64,000 nt of DNA, from the NCBI RefSeq assembly GCF_027409185.1, contig NC_084469.1, positions 80,945,918 to 81,009,917 on the forward strand, written 5' to 3'. Every line of letters begins with the position of its first letter. Position 1 is the stretch's first letter. The translations under genes and the position numbers were made by a program. The stretch comes from Cynocephalus volans. Lineage: Eukaryota; Chordata; Mammalia; Dermoptera; Cynocephalidae. Below, piece after piece: positions 55,326-64,000 of the stretch. Below the pieces are notes generated by a model that saw nothing but the letters and a program-made list of their open reading frames with translations, ran no database searches and was not told the DNA's origin.

Positions 55326-57039
55326 TTTAAAGTAACATGAATTCAGGCTACAAATTTATAAACAAATGAACAAAAACATGTATTCAGTAACAAAGCAGGA
55401 CCACTTTAAGACCAAAACAGGTCCTATAACCAGTTCTGTCATCTCAATAAAGCCTCATGGCTCTGTCCTTTCAGGTTATCTGGCCACTCCCAGTGTGAAA
55501 GGTACACTCCAGACAAGCCCCAGCGCATTCCTCAGCAAGACCTGCTTCCCCTACTGGGCACCATGTAGTCAGAAAGCCTACTCAGTGGCTGGACACAGGA
55601 CCCCTTAGGGATCAAGGTGCGTGTGTGCAGGGGGTGCGCCCTAGGGGTACAGATTGTCCCATCCTCACTCGCTATACAGTCACTCTTGGTGCCAGGTGGG
55701 TAGTGTCTCTAGCATGCTGGTTAAGCCATACTGTGAATGAATGCCTTTAACTTCACCAGTGACAGCCCATTGCTAAATCTACCACATTTTTTCATATCCA
55801 GTTTGTTAATTAGATTGGTTGGTGGCTGATTGAGCTACTGATGGCCAGAGGACTTGCAACCAGTCCTGGAGTGTGCCTCTGCCTGATACGAATCCTGGAG
55901 GTTACGTGCTGGAGGTATCTTACCAGACCACTTTTATTTAAAAACAGGACATCATACCACATTCGTTAATACTGAACTTAAAAAAGACATTTAAAAATTT
56001 AAAAAATTATATGAAAAAAATATTTTAAAGTGAATCACATTGTAAAAGAAGTATTTTAAGAGAACAAAGCAGCAAGCAAACCCCAGCCAAGCGACCCCAG
56101 GCTTGAGTGTGCTGCACACCCGGGGTAGCTAGAGGTGGTCTGGGTAGAGGCTCCCAGGGCCAGGGCCAGGAGTTTCAAGCTTTCTGAGGGTGTGAGTCCA
56201 CAGGGACCCTCCCGCCAATTTGGTTTCCTTGCTGCCCTGTGGGTGTTCCCTGCAAAGACTGCTGACGCTTGAAGAATTAAATAATTATAATAATGATGAT
56301 AAAATAGAAATGGCTTTCCCAGCTGAACAGAAACGGGAGAAGACAAGGAGGTTCCCACACCCGACTTATTGTTTTTGGCACCATGCTCCTAGAGGCCCAG
56401 AGAGGCAGATGTCTGGGTCCGCTGCTGGCCTCTTTGAGCTGTGGTCAAATGGGGGGACAATGGGGACCTCTGGGGAATTTAAGGAGCATCTGCAGGGATT
56501 TCCCTCCCCAAAACAGGCTGAGAACTAAAAGCAGAGAAAGGGTCTCTCTTTTCTATCTCACCTTACTCTCCTCTGAACCCTCAGAAGGTTCAAGATCAAG
56601 GCTCTGAGAGGAACCCTCAATGCTGCAAATACTGGTGAAGAGGTGGGGAAGACTCAGACTGGTGGGCGGCTACTGGTTCAGTCATGGTGTCAGGCTATCT
56701 CCTGACAGGTTCATTGAGAGGGCATGACCATTGCCTCCTTGGTAGCCCTGCAACAGGAGTGTCCAGGGAAACTTGGATTCCACAAATAAATGCATCATTA
56801 AAATAAGACAAAAATGCACAGACTTTTCAATAGACCTACAGCAGCTAGAAAGCTTCTAGAAAGCAAGGGCATGTCTGTCTCAAGGGAACATTGGGGGAAA
56901 GTAGGGATTTATCAGTGCAAGGAGGGAATTTGTGGTTGTGTAATTGGCATCTCTCTGTGTTATGGTTGACCTTGGAGGTAGTGAAGGTGAGAGAGAGGAA
57001 AGGAATGGAGGAAAGGAAAGGCCTGATAACTGCTATCTT
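55326..57039. other. Intergenic DNA
   Basis: No gene. AT-rich stretches at 55930-56060 and 56265-56345. Frames of 100-102 codons on opposite strands (56056-56528) overlap and lack domains. Confidence 0.4.
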
Positions 57040-57200
57040 GTGGCCCCACTTTAGGTCAGACAGGCAGCACTTACTAACACAAAATCCTTAGGATACCCCA
57101 TGAGATCCATGCTATCTGGATTCCTATTTTGCAGATGGGCACATAAAGTCTCTTGCTCCAAGTTCTCCAACTAGGCAATGATGGAGGCAGGATTGGAAAA
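57040..57200 (-). repeat. MIR SINE fragment, antisense (diverged)
   Basis: 'gcacttactaacacaaaatc', 'ttttgcagatgggcacataa', then 'aatgatggaggcaggattgg'. Confidence 0.6.
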
Positions 57201-57209
57201 TGGATCGAA

Positions 57210-57630
57210 TTGGCTCCTAAGCCTGGCTATGATTGCCTCCTTCGGGCCTTTGCCTGAGCAGAGACCACTTCCCCTTAGAATCACCCAGCTCCTTCTCACC
57301 TCAGGCCCTTCACACCTACTGTCCACTGTGCTGGGAATGCTGTTCTCTATCCTTCTTGACTCCCACCTTCTCCTCCCCTTTCAGGCTCTTAGCCAGACCA
57401 CCACTGTGACCCTCTGTTTTTTGGGCTCATTAATACTATATTTTTCCTTCTCAGGATTACTCAAAACTGCAATTAAATGGTTATTTGTGTGGCCATTTAT
57501 TAAAGGTCAGCCTCCCACACTAGAGAGCAAGCCCTACCAGGGAGGAACTATGATCCTTCTTGTCCATTGTTTTACCCTCAGTCTTGGCACACAGTAGGCA
57601 CACAATCAATCAATAAACATTGAGTAAACA
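57210..57630 (+). repeat. L2 LINE 3' fragment
   Basis: Sense L2: 'cctccttcgggcctttgcct', 'accactgtgaccctctgttt', 'aagccctaccagggaggaac', 'cagtcttggcacacagtagg', ending at 'cacacaatcaatcaataaac'. The + 139-codon frame (57178-57597) is L2 sequence, not a gene. Confidence 0.88.
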
Positions 57631-57639
57631 AATGAGTAA

Positions 57640-58649
57640 AAGGACAAACTTATTCCCTGGGGAAAGACTGGGCATAAATCTTCCCTCCCCAAATGACTGT
57701 TTCTTGTAGGCTGAAGCCTCTACTTGGAGAGTGTGAATTTCAAGTAATAAAATGGTAACCAAAAATCACTACTTCCAGATTGTATATATTCAAGTGACTG
57801 TTGTCATTTAAAGTGTGTGTGTGTGTGTGTGTGTACGCTTGCGCGTGTGTGGTGTGTAAAGGGGGCGAAAGGGGTCATTTCGTCACTTACTACCAAGCAT
57901 CTCTTAAATAACACTGGAACTCTTCAGGGATACTACTGGGTTAGATGCCACCAAAGGATACCTACCCTATTTCAGTTTATTGTCCTACCGTGTTTCTGTT
58001 GCCCAGCAGATCCTCCAGCATTCACCGGACTACACTGGATGACACCTGCCTCTTTTTGGAAATTCAAGTAAGAAGCCTCACTTGCTGTTATGTCTAGGTA
58101 TTCATACTTAAGGAGAACCCAGAAATGGCTTAGGAAAACCAGCACCTAGGGCAAGAAGTTCCCCTCTTCCAGTGAAGTCAGGACTTTGAAGGAAGAGGCT
58201 CATTTGTGTGAGCAAGGTCTTGTTCTCGACCACATCAGCCTGTAATTTCTTATGCATTTATGAGGGTGTCTCCTTACTGTTTACCACGAGTTTCCCCAAC
58301 CACTCCTCTGAGCAGGGGCAGGAGGAGCGGTCCACTTACCAGATGAAGGAGAGGCCAGAGGGGGCCTTTCTCACAGGCGACCGGCCCAGACTCCCAGGTT
58401 CCCTGCCCTAAGAAGGCTGGTGGGGATATAAAACATCACCTGAAAATGACCTCTTTCTGGCCCAAGGTCATCATGTTGGTGAGAAGCAAGGCCCAGTCGT
58501 CACCTAGTGCCCCTTAAGACCCTTGCAGTCAGAGCTCAGCGGGGGAGGGGGAGTAAGAGGGACACTCTGGCTTTTTGCTGTTCTGAGATTTTCCTTAAGA
58601 GAACATTTTTCTGGAAGGAGTTAAAAACGAAACAAACTTCAGAAGAAGC
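57640..58649. other. Flank of the promoter block
   Basis: Contains a GT dinucleotide repeat (57813-57834). The rest shows no repeat that I recognise and no gene, and becomes richer in CpG after 58500. Confidence 0.45.
57813..57834 (+). repeat. (GT)11 microsatellite
   Basis: Eleven GT units, followed by a degenerate GC/GT stretch to about 57856. Alternating purine-pyrimidine sequence of this kind can adopt Z-DNA. Confidence 0.9.
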
Positions 58650-60260
58650 GGGCCTGGCGAGGTGCAGACGAGGTCGGGCTCCCTCCGCACCCCGACTGCT
58701 GCTGAGCCGGGAGACTGCGCCCGGCCTTGGAGGGCGGGGGGAGGGGTGAGTGTCCGGACGCGAACGTGCGTGACGGCGACGGGTGGGAAGCGGTCCAGAA
58801 AACTTTGTGCGCTGCTCCGAGACCCTCGTCCTTGCCGATCAGTTCGGAATGGGCTGTCGCCGGCCCCCGATCCTATCACCGCCACCTCCAGCCTCTGAGC
58901 CTTTAGCAGTTCCCCGAGGGTGGAAAGAGGGCAGCGCCGCGGGTCTCCAACCACTCCCCGCCGCTCGACGACCCCCTCCTTTCGTCCAGCACACCCCTTT
59001 CCCATCGCGCTCCTTTTGTCCGCCCCCTCTCTCTCCCAGCTCCCGGCTGGGTACCATCCACAGTCTCCAACCCCCCAGAGAGCCTGGGCAGGCGAGCTGG
59101 GGGCTGCTCTCCGCCCCCTCCCCCTAGGAGAGGCAGCCCGCGGCGGGGGCACCCCGGAGCCGAGGCCAATCGCCCCCCTCCCCCGGCGTGTGCCATCTGC
59201 CGCCTGTCAGCCTCTCTGCGCGGGCCTCGATCCCAGGCGCCGGCGGGGGTGGGGGGAGAGGCTGATTCGGCCCCTCCTTCCTGGCTCCTTCCCAGGCTCC
59301 TCGCGGCCTCTGCCCTCGCCTTGGCCCTCGGCACCCCCTCTCAGCCTAACCCCTGCTGTCCCTGGGCTGCGGGAGGCGGCTCCTATTCTTCTGGGAAGGT
59401 CGAGATGTTGGACACTCTCGGACGCATGAGCTGGGGAGGGCGGTGGCCCGGGGATGGCGGCCTTAACCCAGGTAGTGGGCGGCTCTCAGGGGCGTCCCTG
59501 TCCTGGCTTTAGTTCCTCCGAGGATCCTCGCTCTCTCTCTCCCGCTGTCAGCGTGTCCACTTCGGCGTCGCGTTTCGCCTGTCATCCGACTCCACCTTGG
59601 AGACGGACTTGGACGCGCGCGCCTGGGCCCCCCTGCCTCAGGCCCTTCACCGCTTCCTCCGGCCCGCGCTCCCTAGCCGCAGGGATACGGGGGTGGCATC
59701 TTCCTCGGCAATCAGCCCAGCATGGGGTTGGCGAGCAGGGCCCAGCGGGACCCGAAGCGAGCCGAGGGGGGTGCGGTCCCGGCTGGCAGGCTGGGGAACC
59801 GCGGGGCGCGGGCACCCTGCTTGGGGCGGGCGCCGCTGCCCGGCCGGCTCCGGCGCTGCTCTCGGCGGGCGGCGAGTTTTTCCGTGAAAGGTTGCCCTGG
59901 GTAACTCGTCTCCGAGGGGACACAGCCCTCCCCTCTCCAAGTGGCAAGTTATCGATCCACGAGATTGATAACCCCCAGCGCCGCGCCGCGCCCCCGCTCC
60001 GCGCTCTCCGCTCTGGGGCGCGCCGGTCCAAAGTGGCGCCACTCGCCCGGGAGTGGAGCGATGTGGGGGACTCTCCCCCAACCCGGGCCTGGCCGCCTGC
60101 AGCTGGTGGGGGAGGGAGAGATTTCAAAGAAACTGTTTCAGGGAGCGGCCTAGGGAAGGCTTTTCCTAAGTCTGAGCCCTTCCGGGGCGCAGAAGAAGGG
60201 AGGCTCAACTAGCTCAAGAGCTGCAGGGACCCGAGGCGCCCCCTGGTGGCTGGGGCAAAA
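58650..60260. promoter_or_regulatory. CpG island, upstream block of the ZNF423 promoter
   Basis: CpG-dense DNA lying 2 to 3.6 kb before the start codon. Long frames on all phases (up to 252 codons at 59454-60212) follow from composition; none has a recognised domain. A CCAAT box lies near 59164. CpG density drops at 60260-60540 before the next block. It may be an upstream promoter, a bidirectional non-coding transcript start, or a broad island of a Polycomb-regulated gene. Confidence 0.65.
60235..60251 (-). promoter_or_regulatory. Strong candidate CTCF site, - orientation
   Basis: On the minus strand it reads agccaccagggggcgcc, which matches the high-affinity CTCF consensus (CCACCAGGGGGCGC) throughout. 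It lies 2.0 kb upstream of the start codon, at the edge of the CpG block. Confidence 0.75.
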
Positions 60261-60786
60261 CTTTGTGGAGCGTGGGAGCTGGTTTACTGCTTTTGTCAAT
60301 TGCAGGGGGGGGGTGCTACTGCGTGTCTTGGGGAGAAGGTGTTTCTTTCATAGTGATAGACAGGAAGTGCGCACCCCTACAAGTGCAGGTGTGTGGGGGC
60401 GCACAGGGTTAGCCCAGTGGTGGAAGAGTTTGCTGGAAGTGGGCAGGGTGGTCTTTGAACATTGACCTGTGGGCAAAAACCAACTGAGAGGGAAAAACTA
60501 GGTCCCGGGATAATTCATGTGCGTGGGGCATAACTCGCGGGGGTGGCAATGGTGCGGCAGCTCACGTCAGTTTGCTCCCCCATTCTCTCACTTTTTGCAG
60601 TTTGTGATGTTAATGCATCTTGGCGAGCTTGACAGCCCGTGTTCTCTCCTCCTGCCCCCGATGCCGCCAGCGCATGAGCCCGGGCCCGGGCCCCTCGTGC
60701 CGGTGCGGTGCCCGCGCCCGCGCCGTGCCTGCTGCAGCCGCCGCCGCCGCGGTCCGGGTTTTGCGGGCGGCCAGAGCTGTATTTCC

Positions 60787-60812
60787 AGCGCTGTCCATCG
60801 CTCGGTGCTGTT
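60787..60812 (-). promoter_or_regulatory. Possible non-canonical REST (RE1) site
   Basis: On the minus strand the half-sites aacagcacc and ggacagcgc are separated by 7 bases instead of the usual 2. The second half is near perfect; the first has two mismatches. REST sites with widened half-site spacing are known. Confidence 0.3.
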
Positions 60813-61189
60813 GGCCCTCTCTCCGTCTGATCCGAGCCGGAGCAGTGCGGGGCGCCCCACGGGATCAGAGCGCTCCCCCGCCGGGACTCCGCTCCTCACA
60901 TCCTCCTGCTGGGACCCGGCTACATTTCCAGCCAAGCCTGGCTTTATTATGTGTCTCTGCAGTGCAGCCCCAGCAGCCGGATCGGGAGGAGGAGAGCCAG
61001 CGACCACAAAGAAGACAGGAGCGCGAGGGAGGCTGGCGGGCGGGCCGGCGCCGGCTGGAGCGCGGAGGAGCCGGGGCGCAGACGCCGCCGCCGCTGCCCG
61101 GGAGGACGGGAGACCGGCCGCTGCCGCCTGCTCGTCCTCCTCCTCCGCCACCGCGGCCGCCTCCTCCCCCTTCTCCGAGCCCCTGGCCC

Positions 61190-61303
61190 ATGGAGGCAGC
61201 TAGCGGGGCCGGTGACTTGGCACCGGCCTGGGGATCGGCTGCGCGCTGCGCGCTGAGCACCGCAGCCCGAGGGCAGGCAGCGGCGGCCCGGCGCACGGGC
61301 TGA
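61190..61303 (+). other. Upstream open reading frame, 37 codons
   Basis: Begins at an ATG with G at +4, in 'ggcccatggaggc', and ends TGA at 61301-61303. It lies wholly before the main start. If the leader begins upstream of it, it could lower translation of the main frame. A second, 4-codon frame lies at 61699-61713. Neither is known to be translated. Confidence 0.4.
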
Positions 61304-61769
61304 GCGATGCCCGGGGCACGGGCGCGCCTGCCCACCTCCGCCTGAGCACCCCCGGGCGCCCCTTCCCCCTCCGGGGGGCCGGCGCCGGACCTAGCAGAGA
61401 GCCAGAGAAGGGGGCGTGAGCCAGGGGCCCCGAGCCGCGGCTTCTGAGCCACTGCGGCCGTTTCGAGCCGCACCTCCAAGTAGGCTGAGTTGAGGAACCC
61501 CCCCCCCATCCGTCATAATCTCCAAACCAGGCGTTTGGACATTTTTGAACCGTTAATATTTATTATTTTTTTGTGCGGCAGGGGATAATTCGAAGGCTTT
61601 TTTTTTCGGGGGGTGCTGAGCTCCCGCGCTCCCGACCGCCTCCCGGTCTCCTCTCCCCTTGAGACCCTCTCGACTCCAGCCCCGTTCCCCCTCCTCAGAT
61701 GGGTTCATTGTGAGCTCCGCACCGGGCTGCGTGGCCGGACGCCTGCAAACTTTGCACAAAAATCTGGCA

Positions 61770-61905
61770 AGGGGCGGAGGAGGAGGAGAAGGAGGAGGAG
61801 GGTGAGGGTGGCGGTGGGGTGGGGAAGGGAGGGAGGGGGCCGCAGGGGCCGGGGGCCGGCGGGGGGGTGGGGAGGAGGAGGGGGGCGGCTTTTTTTTTTT
61901 TTTTT
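61770..61905 (+). repeat. GA-rich tract and T16 run
   Basis: Purine-rich sequence with GGAGGA units at 61773-61885, followed by sixteen T at 61889-61904. Length-unstable DNA in the promoter. Confidence 0.8.
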
Positions 61906-62240
61906 GCATAACTCGGCTCGGCCGAGTGGCCTCCGGACTCCCCGCGCCGCTGGGACCGCCGCTGGGACCGGGAGCCCCCGACTGCCGCATTGCAACAGGC
62001 AGGGCCCCGGCGCGCCCTCCGGGCCTCCCCCCGCCCCCGAGCGGCCTCAGCCGGCCTGGGCCGTCCCCCCCAGGGAGGCCGCCCCGGACCTGCGGTCCGC
62101 TCGCCACAGCCGCCGACCCGGCTGCAAAAAAAAAAGTTTCCGAGAGGCAGGCGGAGGAGAAGGGGGAGAAGGGCTGCCCGGAGCGGCAGGGGGCGGCGGG
62201 GGGAGCCGGCCGCGGAGGGCGACGGAGCGCCCGGAGCCCC

Positions 62241-62250
62241 GGACATGTCC
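62241..62250. promoter_or_regulatory. p53-type half-site over the start codon
   Basis: ggacatgtcc fits RRRCWWGYYY and is a perfect palindrome. No second half-site is adjacent, so function is doubtful. Confidence 0.2.
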
Positions 62251-62284
62251 AGGCGGAAGCAGGCGAAGCCGCGCTCGGTGAAAG
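62245..62284 (+). CDS. ZNF423: ZNF423 first coding exon (partial gene)
   Basis: ZNF423 (OAZ/EBFAZ, mouse Zfp423) is a nuclear protein with about 30 C2H2 zinc fingers. It binds DNA, partners EBF and BMP-activated SMAD proteins, and acts in cerebellar, olfactory and fat-cell development. Only exon 1 is here: ATG at 62245 and thirteen codons reading MSRRKQAKPRSVK, then one base of codon 14. The exon closes at the donor aaag|gtgagc (GT at 62285), phase 1. The N-terminal MSRRKQ(A/S/G)KP motif is the RBBP4-binding, NuRD-recruiting peptide shared with SALL, FOG, BCL11 and ZNF521. Residue 12 is V; ZNF521 has L there, so ZNF423 is preferred. The start has G at -3. The frame stays open upstream to 61990 but has no ATG there. 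All zinc fingers lie downstream of the window. Some known ZNF423 isoforms begin in another exon and lack this motif. Confidence 0.9.
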
Positions 62285-62540
62285 GTGAGCGAGCGAGGCC
62301 CGGCGGAGGCGCGAGCGAGCGAGCGAGCGAGGAGGGAGGGAGCGAGGGAGGAGGGACTGGCGAGCGGGCGGGCGGCCGGGGACCCGCGCAAGCGAGCGGA
62401 GAGGAGGAGGCGGAGGCGGTGGTGGAGGAGGCGGAGGCGGAGGAGGAGGAAGAGGAGGGGGAGGAGGAAGAGGAGGGGGAGGCGGAAGCCGGCCGGGGAG
62501 GCGGAGGCGGTGGAGGGGGCTCTCCGCGACACCCTCTCCT
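62285..62540 (+). repeat. G/A-rich tract at the start of intron 1
   Basis: Starts right after the donor: GAGC units (62285-62330), then GGA/GGC triplets, nearly free of T on the + strand from 62400 to 62520. Such purine strands favour R-loops, triplex or G-quadruplex structure when transcribed. Confidence 0.85.
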
Positions 62541-63215
62541 CCCGGACCCTCTTCGGGCCCGGCGCCATCACCCGCGGGGATCCTGGACCTGGGGGAGCCG
62601 CCAAGGGGCCCTCGCCGCTCCCTCCGTGCGGGCCCCGGGCCCGCGTGGCCAATCAAGGGGTACGGGCCCTACTTGGCGGGGATTGCGAATCTCGGCGGCG
62701 GCGGCGGGAGGAAGGAAGAGGCGGCGAGGATGGGCGCCCGGGAGGCCGGCAGCTCCACGGCCGCCCTCGCTGGCCCCGGGCCTCGCTGGCTTTCCCGGCC
62801 CCCCCCTTGTCGCCTGGGGACGCGGAGAGCGGCGGGCGCTGCCTGCGCGCGACCGGGGCGTCGCTCCCCCGCCCCGGCCGGCCTGCGCCCCGCGCCCCAT
62901 CCCGGCCCCCTACCCAGGCCGCGCTCCCGGTCCGGGCCCCCGCACTTCCTGCCTCCTCCACCGAAGCCAACCGGGCAGGGAGCCTCCGCCAGGAGTTCAT
63001 TGTCTGAGCCGCGCCGGCAGGATGCGGGTCCCCAGGGGAGCTCAGCGGCCGCCGTGCGCGCCCCTTCGCGGAGGGCGCCCGCACCCGACCCCGGCACCCG
63101 CACTCTCCACACCCACGTCGGCTTCCTGTGTCGGGTCCCCGGGGTGCGCACGTTTGTGAGGAGATACGGATAAATAGATACACGCACACACACGTACGCA
63201 CCCCACATCGTCTCC

Positions 63216-63240
63216 AAATAGAAAGCTTTGCTTTCTATTT
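63216..63240. repeat. Perfect 11-base inverted repeat
   Basis: aaatagaaagc and its exact complement gctttctattt are separated by ttt. An AT-rich hairpin inside GC-rich DNA, about 1 kb past the coding exon. Confidence 0.9.
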
Positions 63241-64000
63241 CCACCTTGGGCCCCCTCGGAGGGGGCCCCTGGAGAGCAGAGGCCCCAGGGAGAGGCCGCG
63301 CGCAGGCCACTGGGCCCCTCCCCTGCCCTTCTCTCCGCACAGCCTGGCCTCTTCAGGCCTTGCCTGCTGCTTTGTCCCGATTCCAGCTCCTCGGGTGGGT
63401 GCCTGGCTGTTTGGCTGCCCGGCTGTGCCGGGAGATGGTTTGAGGAGGGACAGGCTGAGAGCGGTTATGTCTGTGGAGACAAAAGTCCCTAGGCCCTTGT
63501 CCTCTCCCAACTCCCCTGATGACCTCTGGCCCTAGCCCAGTTCTGCTCTGAAAAGTTCATTTCCTGGAGGCCAGCGCGGGAAGGCGCTGGGGCCCCTCTC
63601 CCTTCCTGCCAACCTTGCTCCTGGCTGGAATGGCTGGAAAGGAATCTAGCGAAGAGAGTCGTGAGACACCCGTTATCTCTCTCATCTTAAAGTCCTAGGA
63701 GAGCCGGGACCACCCGGCCCAGTAGAGACCTCCCTGTTATCTTAGAAGGAGGCCACCTCAGTCCTAACTCTGAGCAACTGGCCTGAGCCCTCCTGTTTTT
63801 CCTTGAGAGGAGTTGGTCCTGTTCCCCTCACCCTGGCTGGTATGCTGATTCGGGATAGCCTGGCCTGCTCCACAGAACTGAGGGTTCAGCGGGTGAATCT
63901 GATGGGGGACAAGGAATCCAGAAGAGAGACTCCAAGAAGAGGACAGGGAAGAGGGGTAGATGTTTCTCCTTTTGCTGAATAGAAGGGCTCCTTGGCTTGA

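Larger units (their letters stand above)
60600..62284 (+). promoter_or_regulatory. ZNF423 core promoter and 5' leader region
   Basis: Continuous CpG island leading to the first coding exon. The transcription start cannot be fixed from sequence. An AT-rich pocket at 61552-61573 is the only TATA-like stretch close upstream; otherwise the layout is that of a TATA-less, GC-box-rich developmental promoter. It contains a REST-like site (60787-60812), upstream ATGs (61190, 61699), a GA-rich tract (61770-61885) and a T16 run (61889-61904). Leader length and any 5' splicing are unknown. Confidence 0.65.
62285..64000 (+). other. Start of ZNF423 intron 1
   Basis: CpG-rich to about 63300, then ordinary composition. 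It contains a CCAAT word near 62650 and a perfect hairpin-forming repeat at 63216-63240. No second exon with a credible acceptor and coding match is seen before the window ends. Confidence 0.8.

Noticed and set aside
57178..57597. 139-codon + frame with hydrophobic stretches
   Set aside because: The sequence is an L2 LINE 3' fragment in its usual order.
59454..60212. 252-codon open frame on the + strand
   Set aside because: It lies in CpG-island DNA where stops are scarce. Long frames occur in several phases and on the other strand over the same bases, and no domain is recognisable.
61990..62244. In-frame upstream extension of the ZNF423 frame
   Set aside because: The frame is open but begins with TTG and has no ATG, and the known family N-terminus starts exactly at 62245.
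62245..62284. ZNF521 instead of ZNF423
   Set aside because: The two share the N-terminal peptide, but residue 12 is V here and L in ZNF521 as I recall it. The next exon, which would settle it, is outside the window.
61553..62656. 367-codon open frame on the minus strand over the ZNF423 exon
   Set aside because: It is a composition artefact of the GC-rich promoter, with long proline runs from GGA repeats. The opposite strand holds the recognised exon with a proper splice donor.
62285..63159. Read-through of the ZNF423 frame past the donor
   Set aside because: A consensus donor closes the exon in the phase expected for the family. The continuation is low-complexity Gly/Glu/Ala.
1..64000. CRISPR arrays, bacterial operons or an intact retrovirus
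   Set aside because: Repeats are dispersed mammalian families. LTRs are solo and no viral gene remains. There is no regular repeat-spacer array.

Overview
This window is mammalian nuclear DNA, mostly intergenic, and ends in the promoter and first coding exon of one gene. The organism is placed by its repeats. Ancient eutherian-wide families (MIR, L2, MER20, MaLR-type LTRs, Tigger, old LINE-1) are everywhere. The only young-looking SINE is derived from tRNA-Ile: seven copies, most with A-rich tails, several with clear target-site duplications. I see no Alu, B1/B2, carnivore, ruminant or equine SINE. A tRNA-Ile-derived SINE of this kind fits a colugo (the CYN family) or a horseshoe-bat relative (the Rhin family). 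I cannot decide between them from memory.

The only confident protein-coding feature is at 62245-62284 on the + strand. It is a 13-codon first coding exon reading MSRRKQAKPRSVK, followed by a strong splice donor. This matches the N-terminus of the zinc-finger transcription factor ZNF423 (OAZ/EBFAZ) and carries the short NuRD-recruiting motif shared with SALL, FOG, BCL11 and ZNF521. The exon sits in a large CpG-rich block (about 58.65-63.3 kb). That block also holds a strong CTCF-type motif (60235-60251), a weaker REST-like site, upstream open frames and a long purine-rich tract just past the donor. The last 1.7 kb is the start of intron 1. The remaining exons lie outside the window.

The 58 kb upstream is a repeat-filled flank. 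From left to right: old LINE-1 and MIR pieces and one SINE (0-6.7 kb); an LTR-like block and a truncated antisense LINE-1 carrying a nested MITE (6.8-9.4 kb); mostly single-copy DNA with a CTCF-type motif at 12.0 kb, L2, LTR and MITE copies (9.4-20 kb); single-copy AT-rich segments that look like conserved regulatory DNA (20-25 kb); L2, MIR and LTR mosaics with Tigger and MER20 remnants (25-45 kb); an isolated CpG island with no recognised gene (45.46-46.1 kb); and more MIR, L2 and SINE DNA up to the promoter block.

Functionally the window reads as the 5' regulatory flank of a developmental transcription factor gene. I found no bacterial-type system, RNA gene, CRISPR array or intact mobile element. 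Boundaries of ancient repeats are by eye and may be off by tens of bases. Family names at subfamily level are tentative.
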